A stretch of DNA of 64,000 bases from an uncultured Aquimarina sp. (lineage in GTDB: Bacteria > Bacteroidota > Bacteroidia > Flavobacteriales > Flavobacteriaceae). Location: NCBI GenBank assembly GCA_947498595.1, contig CANMKX010000014.1, positions 55,316-119,315 of the forward strand. The letters run 5' to 3'. Below the pieces are notes generated by a model. It was not told the origin of the DNA, made no database searches, and saw nothing but the letters and a program-made list of their open reading frames with translations. Positions 18,278 through 27,238 of this stretch are shown piece by piece. The position numbers were made by a program, and so were the translations under genes. The number at the start of each line of letters is the position of its first letter. Position 1 is the first letter of the stretch.

Positions 18278-20738
18278 CTTCTTTGTAATTTTAGGATTAC
18301 TATCAATAGTTACGCATGCTCAATATTCTATTTCTGGAACGATAACATCGAAAGATGATAATACACCAATTAGTAAAGTAGAAGTATATAACAAAACAAC
18401 AGGAACATTAGCAATAACAGATCAAGATGGGAAATTTGTTTTTGAAGATATAGAACAAGGAGAATATAATATCTCTATTTTTACATTCGAATACGAATTA
18501 TTAGAAAAGGTTGTCAATGTTACAGAGAACACAAGTATTGTAATTCAATTAAAACCTTTAGGAGAACAGTTGTCTGAGGTTGTATTGACTCAGCGTCGCG
18601 AAAAAATATTTGGTTTAAAAAGGTTAAAACCTGTTGAAGGAACAGCGATTTATGCAGGAAAAAAAACAGAGGTAGTAATAGTAGATCAAATCACAGGAAA
18701 TTTAGCTTCAAATAATGCAAGACAATTATACTCACAAGTTGTAGGGCTTAATATTTATGAAAATGGAGATGCAGGGCTACAATTAAATATTGGAGGAAGA
18801 GGATTAGATCCTAATAGAACAGCAAACTTCAATACCCGTCAAAATGGGTACGATATTAGTGCAGATGCATTAGGATATCCAGAGAATTATTATACACCAC
18901 CGGCAGAAGCTCTTGAAGAAATTCAGATTATAAGAGGAGCAGCATCATTGCAATATGGGCCACAATTTGGAGGATTGATAAATTTTAAACTTAAAAAGCC
19001 AAACCCTAAAAAGAAAATTGAATTGACTACAAGACAATCTGTAGGATCTTATGGATTGTTAACTAGTTTTAATAGTCTAAGTGGTACAGTAGGTAAATTT
19101 AGCTATTATACTTATTTCCATTATAAAGAAGGAGACGGTTTTAGGGATAATTCAGGTTTTAATTCTAGAAATATATTTACTCATTTAGGATATCAATTTA
19201 CAGATAAAACTAAAGTGAGTTTTGAAATGACATATTTCGATTATTTGGCGCAACAAGCTGGAGGATTAAAAGATCGACAATTTGAAGAAGATCCTACTTT
19301 TAGTAATCGTTCTCGTAATTGGTTTGATGTAAATTGGAAGTTGTTTTCATTACGATTGGATCATAAATTTTCTAAGAAAACGGATTTTAGTTTAAACCTT
19401 TTTGGATTAGACGCATCAAGAAAAGCTTTAGGTTTTAGAGAGAATAGAGTTTCTCAAGATGATGGGGCTTTAATAGAACCAACACCAAGAGAATTATTAA
19501 TTGATAATTTTGCGAATTGGGGAGCAGAGGCGAGACTATTGACTAAATATGATTTTTTTGATAAAGAGTCAGTATTCTTGATAGGAAGTAAATATTACCA
19601 AACATCAAACGATTCTAAACAAGGACCAGGATCTACTGGATCAGATGCCGATTTCACGTTTGTAACAGAACAATTTCCAGATTTTAATAGGCAATCTGAA
19701 TTTGAATTTCCAAATACGAATGTATCAGTATTTACTGAAAATATATTCAATATTACAGATCAATTTTCGGTTACTCCTGGAGCTAGATTTGAATATATAA
19801 AAACAGGAAGTGAAGGAACGTATCAAAATATTAGACTAGACTTAACAGGAACACCTACTGTAAATGAAACCTTAACTGATAATAGAGAATTTGAAAGAAC
19901 ATTTTTATTATTAGGATTGGGAGCAAGCTATAAAACTCAAAATAGATTAGAATTTTACGGTAATATTTCTCAAAATTATAGATCAATAACCTTTAATGAT
20001 ATTAGAGTTGTAAACCCTTCATTAGTGATAGATTCAGCAATAACAGATGAAGAAGGATTTACTGCTGATCTTGGATTTAGAGGGAAATACGATAATATCT
20101 TATCATATGATGTAGATGTTTTTGCTCTGTCTTATCGTGATAGAATAGGAGAGGTGTTAACAAGAGAAACGATCACTAATGCATCAGGAGATGAACAAGA
20201 AACAGGTAGAACGATTCAATTTAGAACCAATGTAGGAGATGCTATTATTTATGGATTTGAAGGTTTTATAGATTGGAATATTAAAAATACATTTTTAGCT
20301 GAAAATAAAGATTTTAAACTTAATTATTATATCAATACTGCAATTACAAATTCTGAGTATACAGCTTCCAGACAAAATAATGTTGAAGGTAATAAAGTTG
20401 AATTTATACCAACAGTTAATTTAAAAACAGGATTGAAATTTGGATATAAAAACCTTTTAGGTAGTATACAATACACTTATTTATCAGAGCAGTTTACTGA
20501 TGCGAGTAATGCTAAAGCTAATTTTAGTTCACAAAGTGGTATTATAGGAGAAATCCCTTCGTATGATATTTTAGATGTATCCCTATCTTATACATATAGA
20601 AAATGGAAATTAGAAACTGGAGTAAATAATATATTAGATAATAGTTACTTTACAAGAAGAGCAACTGGATATCCAGGACCTGGAATTATACCAGCAGAAC
20701 CATTAACATGGTACACAACATTACAATTCAAATTTTAA
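18258..20738 (+). CDS. TonB-dependent receptor, FecA-like
   Basis: A receptor of 826 residues: signal peptide (1-21, ending HAQ), carboxypeptidase-D-like domain (about 22-110), a TonB-box-like EVVLTQRR (about 109-116), plug including QLNIGGRGLDPNRT and EEIQIIRGAASLQYGPQFGGLINFKLKKP, then the barrel ending LQFKF. The plug resembles ferric-dicitrate (FecA) receptors. It overlaps the HTTM gene by 20 bp, so translation is probably coupled. With the imelysin and DUF4856 genes it forms an iron-regulated uptake unit. The ligand is unproven; a ferric chelate is likely from the context. Confidence 0.88.
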   Translation: MKLKDFSFFVILGLLSIVTHAQYSISGTITSKDDNTPISKVEVYNKTTGTLAITDQDGKFVFEDIEQGEYNISIFTFEYELLEKVVNVTENTSIVIQLKPLGEQLSEVVLTQRREKIFGLKRLKPVEGTAIYAGKKTEVVIVDQITGNLASNNARQLYSQVVGLNIYENGDAGLQLNIGGRGLDPNRTANFNTRQNGYDISADALGYPENYYTPPAEALEEIQIIRGAASLQYGPQFGGLINFKLKKPNPKKKIELTTRQSVGSYGLLTSFNSLSGTVGKFSYYTYFHYKEGDGFRDNSGFNSRNIFTHLGYQFTDKTKVSFEMTYFDYLAQQAGGLKDRQFEEDPTFSNRSRNWFDVNWKLFSLRLDHKFSKKTDFSLNLFGLDASRKALGFRENRVSQDDGALIEPTPRELLIDNFANWGAEARLLTKYDFFDKESVFLIGSKYYQTSNDSKQGPGSTGSDADFTFVTEQFPDFNRQSEFEFPNTNVSVFTENIFNITDQFSVTPGARFEYIKTGSEGTYQNIRLDLTGTPTVNETLTDNREFERTFLLLGLGASYKTQNRLEFYGNISQNYRSITFNDIRVVNPSLVIDSAITDEEGFTADLGFRGKYDNILSYDVDVFALSYRDRIGEVLTRETITNASGDEQETGRTIQFRTNVGDAIIYGFEGFIDWNIKNTFLAENKDFKLNYYINTAITNSEYTASRQNNVEGNKVEFIPTVNLKTGLKFGYKNLLGSIQYTYLSEQFTDASNAKANFSSQSGIIGEIPSYDILDVSLSYTYRKWKLETGVNNILDNSYFTRRATGYPGPGIIPAEPLTWYTTLQFKF

Positions 20739-20763
20739 AAATAGCTGTTTATTAAAATTTTAA

Positions 20764-20795
20764 CTATTTAGAATCTTTTTAAATAACTATATTTG
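20764..20795 (+). promoter_or_regulatory. Iron box and -7 element of the ferric ABC importer operon
   Basis: Arms CTATTTA (20764-20770, one mismatch) and TAAATAA (20780-20786) surround GAATCTTTT. The box abuts a perfect TAnnTTTG element, TATATTTG, at 20788-20795. A repressor here would cover the promoter between -33 and -7. Confidence 0.7.
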
Positions 20796-20828
20796 GCGAT
20801 AATTCAATAATACAATAAAAGACCAATT

Positions 20829-21881
20829 ATGAAGTATTTAGTGTGGATCAGTGTATTTTTTTTAGCACTATCTTGCAAAACAGATAAAAAAAATGAAGCA
20901 ACAGAAAAGGCTCCTGAAGTAGTTGAAACTAAAGAAGTGAATGTTTATACGCATAGACATTATCCATCAGATCAGGAATTATTTGCTCAATTTGAAAAAG
21001 AAACAGGAATTAAAGTTAATGTAGTAAATGCAAAGGCAGATGAGTTAATGCAAAAAATGACATCAGAAGGAGAGCAGTCTCCAGCAGATGTTTTGATTAC
21101 TGTAGATGCAGGACGTCTTGTGAGAGCAAAAAATAAAGGATTGTTGCAAGGAGTAACTTCAGCAGTTTTAGAAAAAAATATTCCGGCACATTTAAGAGAT
21201 AGTGATAACGCATGGTTTTCATTAACAAAAAGAGCGCGTGTTATTGCTTATGCAAAAGATAGAATTAAGCCAGAGATGTTATCTACATATGAGGATTTAA
21301 CTTCGGATAAATGGAACAAAAAAATATTAATAAGATCTTCTAGTAACATTTATAATCAATCATTATTAGCTTCTATTATAGCACATGATGGAGGAGATAA
21401 AGCAAAATCATGGGCAGAAGGTATGGTTGCTAATATGGCAAGATCTCCAAAAGGAAATGATAGAGATCAAGTAAAAGCAGTTGTAGCTGGAGAAGGAGAT
21501 ATAGCTGTTGTTAATACATATTATATTGGTAAATTATTAAACTCTAAAAATCCTGAAGAAGTTAAAGCAGGAGAAGGTGTTGGAATCTTTTTTCCAAATC
21601 AAGAGACAAGAGGAACACATATTAATGTAAGTGGAGCAGGAGTAGCAAAATATGCACCTAATAAAGAGAATGCAATTAAATTTATAGAGTTTTTAAGTAG
21701 CAAAAATGCACAAGAAGTTTTTGCAAAAGCAAATTATGAATACCCAGTAAATCCAACTGTTGCACCGTCAGAGTTATTAGCTTCATGGGGAACATTTAAA
21801 GAAGATGTTTTACCTTTGGCTAAATTAGGAGAAAATAACAAAAAAGCAGTACTTACTTTTGACGAAGCTGGTTGGCAATAA
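20829..21881 (+). CDS. Ferric-iron ABC transporter substrate-binding lipoprotein
   Basis: A 350-residue class II periplasmic-type binding protein of the FbpA/FutA/AfuA family, anchored by a lipobox (LSC, Cys16). The mature start VNVYTHRHYPSDQELFAQFEKETGI is typical and carries candidate ligands; the NTYYIGKLLNS segment (about 231-241) holds the conserved Tyr pair that binds Fe3+ in this family. ADVLITVDAGRL is another family block. It starts the operon, 34 bp after an iron-box promoter, and overlaps the permease frame by 23 bp. It delivers bare ferric iron to the permease. Confidence 0.92.
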   Translation: MKYLVWISVFFLALSCKTDKKNEATEKAPEVVETKEVNVYTHRHYPSDQELFAQFEKETGIKVNVVNAKADELMQKMTSEGEQSPADVLITVDAGRLVRAKNKGLLQGVTSAVLEKNIPAHLRDSDNAWFSLTKRARVIAYAKDRIKPEMLSTYEDLTSDKWNKKILIRSSSNIYNQSLLASIIAHDGGDKAKSWAEGMVANMARSPKGNDRDQVKAVVAGEGDIAVVNTYYIGKLLNSKNPEEVKAGEGVGIFFPNQETRGTHINVSGAGVAKYAPNKENAIKFIEFLSSKNAQEVFAKANYEYPVNPTVAPSELLASWGTFKEDVLPLAKLGENNKKAVLTFDEAGWQ

Positions 21882-23526
21882 AAATAAAATTTACTCATTA
21901 GAGAATAAAGCAAAACGCTTTAAAAGAGATATTAACCAATGGTCAATAATTACATTGATCATTGGTTTTATTATAGCTATACCTATAGCTACTATTTTCT
22001 TTAAATTGTTTTCCGGTCCAGGAGAAACATGGAATCACATAGTATATACGCTACTGCCTAAATATGTTTTAAATACAGGATATCTAGTTGTTGGATGTTC
22101 GATTTTAGTATTATTGATGGGAGTTTCTACAGCTTGGATAGTTTCAAGATATGACTTTCCGTTCAGGAAACAATTAGAATGGCTATTGATTTTACCATTG
22201 GCGATACCATCTTATATTACAGCCTATAGTTATGCAGGTGTTTTTGATTATGGAGGAACATTAGAACTATTATTACGATACTTTTCTATTTCAGCTATCA
22301 AAATTGATATTATGAATATGTATGGATTAATATTGATACTAAGTTTATCATTATATCCATATGTTTATGTAAGTGCTCGTACAGTGTTTTTGACACAAGC
22401 AAATAATCTCATTGAAGCATCAAGATTATTAGGCGTTGGTGAATTTAAAACTTTTTTTAGACTATTATTACCTTTAGCTAGACCAGCAATTATAGGAGGA
22501 TTAATTTTGGTTTTAATGGAGGTGCTAAATGATTATGGAGCTGCAAAATATTATGGAATAAGCACGTTCACTACAGGGATTTTTAGAGCTTGGTTCGCTT
22601 TAGAAGAACCCGAAACAGCAGTATATCTCTCAGCAATATTAGTTACCATAATCTTTGGTTTAATTTTATTAGAGAAATGGCAAAGACAAAAAATAGGATA
22701 CCATAATGATATAAAAAGTGCTAATAGATTATTGAGAAAACAAATACAATCCAATAAAAAATGGTTTTTATTAAGCCTCGCTAGTATACCAGTAATTTTA
22801 GGGTTTATAATTCCTGTAATGCAATTATTATATTGGGTAGGATTAACTTATGAAGAAGTTTTTTCGTTTGAGTTTTTATCTATAGCTGGACAAAGCTTAG
22901 GAGTAGCAATTTTGGCAGCATTATTGACAACTATTTTTGCTTTAGGATTGATCTATTTTACCAAATGGAATAAGCTTCATTTTATAAAAAATCTATCAAA
23001 AATTAGTACATTAGGATATGCTATTCCAGGAGCCGTTATAGCAGTAGGTGTGATGATTCCTACATTATTTATAGATAAATGGTTGTATAAAGTATTTCGC
23101 TCTGTATTCGAAATTAATATAGGATTGTTTATTAATGGAACAATTATAGGCTTAACATATGCTTATATGGTTCGTTTTTTAGCTGTAGCTTATAATCCTA
23201 TAGAATCCAGTACTTTAAAAATAGGCGATAAAATATCAGAATCTTCAAAAATACTAGGTAAAGGAAACTTTATAACTTTTTTTAAAGTGGATTTACCATT
23301 GATAAAAAAAGGAGTTTTGAGCGGATTATTATTAGTGTTTGTAGATGTGATGAAAGAATTACCACTCACGTTAATTTTGAAACCGTATACAATTTCGACT
23401 TTAGCAGTAAAAGCATATGAATATGCAAGTGACGAATTAATAGCAGAAGCAGCTTTGCCTTCGTTATTAATTATCTGTACAGGGATACTTCCTGTTATTT
23501 TCCTGAATAAACTAATTACTAAATAA
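21859..23526 (+). CDS. Ferric-iron ABC transporter permease (fused double permease)
   Basis: A 555-residue inner-membrane protein of the FbpB family made of two homologous halves. Each half has an EAA loop: EASRLLGVGEFKTFFRLLLPLARPA near residue 190 and ESSKILGKGNFITFFKVDLP near 465. About twelve helices are expected. The frame opens with TTG at 21859, inside the end of the upstream gene; no ATG occurs before the first helix, so a non-ATG start with translational coupling is likely. The ATPase gene follows directly. Confidence 0.92.
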   Translation: MTKLVGNKNKIYSLENKAKRFKRDINQWSIITLIIGFIIAIPIATIFFKLFSGPGETWNHIVYTLLPKYVLNTGYLVVGCSILVLLMGVSTAWIVSRYDFPFRKQLEWLLILPLAIPSYITAYSYAGVFDYGGTLELLLRYFSISAIKIDIMNMYGLILILSLSLYPYVYVSARTVFLTQANNLIEASRLLGVGEFKTFFRLLLPLARPAIIGGLILVLMEVLNDYGAAKYYGISTFTTGIFRAWFALEEPETAVYLSAILVTIIFGLILLEKWQRQKIGYHNDIKSANRLLRKQIQSNKKWFLLSLASIPVILGFIIPVMQLLYWVGLTYEEVFSFEFLSIAGQSLGVAILAALLTTIFALGLIYFTKWNKLHFIKNLSKISTLGYAIPGAVIAVGVMIPTLFIDKWLYKVFRSVFEINIGLFINGTIIGLTYAYMVRFLAVAYNPIESSTLKIGDKISESSKILGKGNFITFFKVDLPLIKKGVLSGLLLVFVDVMKELPLTLILKPYTISTLAVKAYEYASDELIAEAALPSLLIICTGILPVIFLNKLITK

Positions 23527-24525
23527 ATGAATCTTTTAGAAGTAACTACATTAAGTAAATCTTTTGATCATGGTAAAACAATGGCACTTGATCAAGTTTC
23601 GTTTTCTATCAAAAAAGGAAAAGTAATTACAATAGTAGGAGAAAGTGGTAGTGCAAAAACAACGTTGATAAGATTGATTTCTGGTTTAGAAACACCAGAT
23701 TACGGAGAGATTTATCTAAAAGAAACATTAATATCTTCAGTTACTACTATGATTCCTCCAGAAAAGAGAAATATAGGATTAGTTTTTCAAGATTATGCAT
23801 TATTTCCGCACATGTCTGTAGCTGATAATATAGGGTATGGAATCAAGAATAAAAAGGATAAAAATATACGAATTCAAGAAGTACTGAATTTAGTTGGACT
23901 CGAAGGATATGATAAACGATATCCTCATCAACTTTCTGGAGGGCAACAACAACGAGTAGCATTAGCAAGAGCTATTGCACCCAAACCTGAATTATTGATT
24001 CTAGATGAGCCTTTTAGTAATCTGGATACGATGCTAAGAGAACAATTGAGGAATGAAATTTTTGAAATAATAAAAGCAACAGGGATTACAGCTATTTTTG
24101 TAACACATGATACAGAAGACGCATTAGCCGTTTCAGATAAAATATTAGTATTAAAACAAGGAAAGCTGATTCAAAAAGATAAAGCAAAAACACTATATAA
24201 AAAACCTGAAACAGCATATGTAGCTTCTCTCTTTGGAACTATAATTGAGTTAACTCCTTCTATTTTAAAAGAATTTGATTATCCATTAAACGAAAAAAAA
24301 CAATACGCATTAAGAGCTCAGGATATAAAAATAGAAAAGAACACAGACTATACCTTAGATGCGTGTATTGTGAAATCTCATTTTATGGGAGAATATTACC
24401 AATTAGAAATGGAAAGTCCAAAAGGGAATCATTTTCTAATTCATGTCAATAAAAAAGCAAAAAAACAAAAAATGTCAATTGGATTTAATGAAAAAGACTT
24501 GATGATTTTTGAAAATGAAAACTAG
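23527..24525 (+). CDS. Ferric-iron ABC transporter ATP-binding protein
   Basis: A 332-residue FbpC-type ATPase. The NBD covers about 1-230, with Q-loop region VFQDYALFPHMSV, LSGGQ at 136-140, Walker B LLILDEP at 156-162 and H-loop THD; a C-terminal regulatory beta domain follows (about 240-332). Walker A is GESGSAKT (38-45): the Gly just before the catalytic Lys44 is Ala43, read from codon GCA. This position is almost always Gly. It is the third gene of the importer operon, starting directly after the permease stop. Its 3' end overlaps the convergent 119-residue gene by 4 bp. Confidence 0.9.
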   Translation: MNLLEVTTLSKSFDHGKTMALDQVSFSIKKGKVITIVGESGSAKTTLIRLISGLETPDYGEIYLKETLISSVTTMIPPEKRNIGLVFQDYALFPHMSVADNIGYGIKNKKDKNIRIQEVLNLVGLEGYDKRYPHQLSGGQQQRVALARAIAPKPELLILDEPFSNLDTMLREQLRNEIFEIIKATGITAIFVTHDTEDALAVSDKILVLKQGKLIQKDKAKTLYKKPETAYVASLFGTIIELTPSILKEFDYPLNEKKQYALRAQDIKIEKNTDYTLDACIVKSHFMGEYYQLEMESPKGNHFLIHVNKKAKKQKMSIGFNEKDLMIFENEN

Positions 24526-24881
24526 TTGATACTTAAATCTTCAAGTATTGTATTTAATTCTATTTTAAAGAGAGTTCCTTGTACTAAATTTCTAATAGCT
24601 TTCAATTCAATGGCATTTACTTTTATCTTTAATTCAGAATATTGTTGTGTAAATTGAATTGCTTTACAACGAGATAAAGAATTGCATTTGTTGCAAGTAC
24701 ATTGCATTTTTGTTTGCGAAATTGCAGATAGAAAATCCTTTAAATCCCAGAAAGTAATTTCTAAACTGATATCAAAAATTTTTAATTGAAATACTTGATC
24801 TTCTTCTTCTATAGAATAATTTGAATTCCATAAATAAGACATTCCTATGTTATTTTGATAAATAATTTTTGCAGTTTTCAA
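24522..24881 (-). CDS. Unknown 119-residue protein with a Cys cluster, iron-box promoter
   Basis: I do not recognise this family with certainty. The protein is soluble (no signal peptide, no helix spanning a membrane). It has a central Cys cluster, CTCNKCNSLSRC (C-x-C-x2-C-x5-C, about residues 61-72), that could bind a metal or an Fe-S centre. The hydrophobic pattern around it (QLKIFDISLEITFWDLKDFLSAI, then ELKIKVNAIELKAIRNLV) suggests two similar alpha/beta halves. The first codon is TTG at 24881, 22 bp past the inferred transcript start; an ATG at 24842 would give 106 residues. A perfect iron box and a TATATTTG element lie directly upstream, so it probably belongs to the iron regulon. It is convergent with and overlaps the iron ATPase gene. 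Confidence 0.72.
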   Translation of the reverse strand: MKTAKIIYQNNIGMSYLWNSNYSIEEEDQVFQLKIFDISLEITFWDLKDFLSAISQTKMQCTCNKCNSLSRCKAIQFTQQYSELKIKVNAIELKAIRNLVQGTLFKIELNTILEDLSIN

Positions 24882-24909
24882 GAGTAGTAATAATGAATTA
24901 ATATAAAAA

Positions 24910-24946
24910 CAAATATAAGAATATTATTTATATTGATTCTAAATAA
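24910..24946 (-). promoter_or_regulatory. Iron box and -7 element of the 119-residue gene
   Basis: Perfect arms TTATTTA (24924-24930) and TAAATAA (24940-24946) flank TATTGATTC. On the reverse strand the -7 element TATATTTG covers 24910-24917, so the box lies just upstream of it. Confidence 0.72.
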
Positions 24947-24987
24947 AAACGAAAAGATAGATTTGTAAATCCTATCTTTTCGTTTTT
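24945..24987 (-). terminator. Terminator of the tail-fibre-like gene
   Basis: A 16-bp perfect stem (24945-24960 with 24972-24987, core CGAAAAGATAG) with an 11-nt loop and T-rich flanks. It lies 22 bp past the stop of the gene at 25010-25792 and overlaps the neighbouring iron box by 2 bp. Confidence 0.85.
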
Positions 24988-25009
24988 ATGAATTTGAAAA
25001 AAGAGAGTA

Positions 25010-25792
25010 TTATTTCTGCTCTAATAAATCTACCTGTTTTTGTAGTTGGGTTAATTTTTCGATTAAATCAGCTATGATGACTTTGTCATCTTTTAACGAT
25101 TTAATTTCTTCTTTTTGCTTAATTATTTCTTTTTGTTGTGCAATTGTATATAATGTTAATTCTTCAATTTTTTGAAGTAATTTAGCGTCCATTTCACCTA
25201 AATAAAAACCATTTCTAGCAACTTCTTTTGCACTTGGGATATCTTTAAGGTGCCCATTATTATGAATATGTTCTTCGACTTCTTGAAGAGTAGGTAATTG
25301 ATAATCTTTTTCAAAAACAAAATCAGACCAGTTAGGTTGTAAAGCAATTTTTATTTCTTCTGCAATAGCTTTGCCCGCAATAGCTAATCTGTATTGATTA
25401 GTATTGTTTGTCCCAATACCCACATTACCATTAGCAGCAATTGACATGACAGGGCTATTTACCGAATTTCTAAAAGAAATAGCATCTGTCCCTCCGCTGC
25501 TCCAAGTTGATCTAATAAATGCACCATCATTATCTGCTCCTAAAATAATTCTATTATTTCTAGTTGCGTTGTTATCAAATAAAGTTAAGGTTCCTCCAGA
25601 TCCTAAAGTATTACTAATTGTGCCATTTATCTCAAGTTTTGAACCAGGAGTAGTAGTACCAATTCCAACTTTTCCGTTGAGGCTGTAAATAGTATGTTGC
25701 GAATCATAATCATGATCTTGAGCGTTGATACTTATTGAAGTACCACTAATAATAATTCCAAAAAGGAATACATTTAATTTATTAAAATACAT
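25010..25792 (-). CDS. Secreted tail-fibre-like protein with C-terminal coiled coil
   Basis: A 260-residue protein with a signal peptide (ending NAQ). The start is ATG 25792; a TTG two codons upstream is the only longer option. Two GKVGIGTTTP / GNVGIGTNNT repeats (about 40-50 and 125-135), each followed by LEING/LAIAG, form a short beta-helical stem. The conserved block WSDFVFEKDYQLPTLQEVE, NGHLKDIPSA and LGEMDAKLLQKIEEL follows, then a coiled coil to the end with heptads of Leu/Ile. This layout is common in secreted Flavobacteriia proteins related to phage tail-fibre intramolecular chaperones. Its role is unknown. It sits between iron genes but has no iron box that I can see. Confidence 0.8.
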   Translation of the reverse strand: MYFNKLNVFLFGIIISGTSISINAQDHDYDSQHTIYSLNGKVGIGTTTPGSKLEINGTISNTLGSGGTLTLFDNNATRNNRIILGADNDGAFIRSTWSSGGTDAISFRNSVNSPVMSIAANGNVGIGTNNTNQYRLAIAGKAIAEEIKIALQPNWSDFVFEKDYQLPTLQEVEEHIHNNGHLKDIPSAKEVARNGFYLGEMDAKLLQKIEELTLYTIAQQKEIIKQKEEIKSLKDDKVIIADLIEKLTQLQKQVDLLEQK

Positions 25793-25971
25793 ATGCAATT
25801 GTTTTATAACATTTATAAAACCAAGAATACTATACTATTATATATAGCTTTGAATATAAGAAATATTGATTTCGTTTTTTGATTGTATTCTTAAGTTTTT
25901 ATTCTTAGGGACAAACTTATTAAAAAAAAAAAGAATAATTTTTTCTATGATCAAATAAAAATCAATAGTTT

Positions 25972-25994
25972 TAATTTAGAATAAATTAAAATAG
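25972..25994 (+). promoter_or_regulatory. Weak iron box upstream of flavodoxin
   Basis: Arms TAATTTA (one mismatch) and AAAATAG (two mismatches) flank GAATAAATT. It lies immediately before TATTTTTA, a near-match to the -7 element, the same relative position as the box of the ferric ABC operon. Flavodoxin is typically iron-repressed, which supports the call. Confidence 0.5.
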
Positions 25995-26018
25995 CTATTT
26001 TTACAAAAATTACAAATT

Positions 26019-26561
26019 ATGAGTGCGCATATAGGGATATTTTACGGTTCAGATACTGGATGTACTGAAGAAATTACCCATGATTTAGTAAATTATTGGG
26101 ATAGTTCTGAAGTAAAGGTAATTGAATGTAATCAATTAAAAAAGGAAGATTTTGAAACGTTTGACTTTTTAATATTAGGATTGTCAACATGGTATGATGG
26201 AGATTTACAGAGTGACTGGGAAGATTTTTTTGATGATTTCAAAACGATTGATTTTACAGGAAAAACAGTCGCAATTTATGGTTTAGGAGACCAGGTCGGT
26301 TATGCTGAGTATTTTGTAGATGGTATAGGAATCTTAGCCGAAGTTATTATCGAAAATGGAGGAGATGTAATAGGAGAGTGGTCTACCGAGGGCTATGAAT
26401 TTACAGAATCAAAAGCAATTAAATCCGAAGGATACTTTTATGGATTAGCATTGGATGAAGATAATGAATCAGATCTATCAGCAGAAAGACTAGAGCGTTG
26501 GGTGAAAGAAGTAAAGCATTCGTTTTCAGAAATTAAAGAGAAGAATTTGATAAATGTTTAA
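26019..26561 (+). CDS. fldA: Long-chain flavodoxin
   Basis: A 180-residue FMN protein that replaces ferredoxin when iron is short. The phosphate-binding loop GSDTGCTEEIT is at 10-20; isoalloxazine loops STWYDGDLQSDW (about 57-68) and GLGDQVGYAEYFVDG (about 89-103) carry the usual Trp and Tyr. The insertion of the long-chain type (about 120-145) is present. It is monocistronic and placed between iron-uptake and ferritin genes; a weak iron box overlaps its promoter. Confidence 0.93.
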   Translation: MSAHIGIFYGSDTGCTEEITHDLVNYWDSSEVKVIECNQLKKEDFETFDFLILGLSTWYDGDLQSDWEDFFDDFKTIDFTGKTVAIYGLGDQVGYAEYFVDGIGILAEVIIENGGDVIGEWSTEGYEFTESKAIKSEGYFYGLALDEDNESDLSAERLERWVKEVKHSFSEIKEKNLINV

Positions 26562-26671
26562 GTAGTCTCATTTTAAATTATCAATAAAAAGGAATTATCA
26601 CTTTAAAAAATAATTGACTCATTGAGATTTTATGTACTTTAGATATGAATAAGAATATAGAAAGATATAGT

Positions 26672-27178
26672 ATGATACCTGAAATAGAAAAATCACTAAA
26701 CGATCAAATACGTTACGAAGCAAAAGCTTCTGCACAGTATTTATCAATGGCATGTTGGGCAGATGTAAATGGGTACAATGGAGTAGCTGAGTTTTTTTAT
26801 ACACAATCTGAAGAAGAACGTGTACATATGACAAAACTTGTAAAGTTTATAAATGAAAGAGGCGGTCAAGCAAATATACCAGCATTAGAAAAACCGAAGG
26901 ACGATTTTAATTCTTTAATGGAATTATTTGAAACTTTTTTATCAAGCGAAGAATTTGTTACGCAACAAATAAATAATGTAATTTTTCAGTGCCTAGAGCA
27001 TAAAGATTATAATGTTCATAATTTCATGCAATGGTACGTTTCTGAGCAATTAGAAGAAGAAGCTTCTGCTAGAACATTATTAGATAAACTAAAAATTATC
27101 GGTGATGATAAATCAGGACATTACATGTTTGATAGAGATATTAATAAAATGTTGCCACAAGAAGAGACTACTAACTAG
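26672..27178 (+). CDS. ftnA: Ferritin (non-haem)
   Basis: A 168-residue four-helix iron-storage protein that oxidises Fe2+ and deposits ferric mineral. Ferroxidase ligands are visible: Glu in IRYEAKASAQYL, the EEERVHM (E-x-x-H) motif, and QWYVSEQLEEEASA. ATG 26672 is chosen over the in-frame ATG at 26645, because it gives the normal MIPEIEKSLNDQI opening and because any promoter at about 26613-26642 would start transcripts close to or past 26645. No iron box is seen upstream; ferritin is expected to be regulated oppositely to uptake genes. A strong terminator follows. Confidence 0.92.
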   Translation: MIPEIEKSLNDQIRYEAKASAQYLSMACWADVNGYNGVAEFFYTQSEEERVHMTKLVKFINERGGQANIPALEKPKDDFNSLMELFETFLSSEEFVTQQINNVIFQCLEHKDYNVHNFMQWYVSEQLEEEASARTLLDKLKIIGDDKSGHYMFDRDINKMLPQEETTN

Positions 27179-27200
27179 TATAAAATAGTTAATTTTAATT

Positions 27201-27236
27201 AAAAAGGTTCTAAATAACAATTTAGAACCTTTTTTT
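27201..27236 (+). terminator. Terminator of ferritin
   Basis: A 14-bp perfect stem (AAAAAGGTTCTAAA, 27201-27214, with TTTAGAACCTTTTT, 27221-27234) and a T-run. Directly after it the -7 element of the next small gene begins. Confidence 0.88.
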
Positions 27237-27238
27237 AG

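Noticed and set aside
26645..26671. Longer ferritin start at ATG 26645
   Set aside because: It adds nine residues not typical of the family and lies at or before the likely transcript start.
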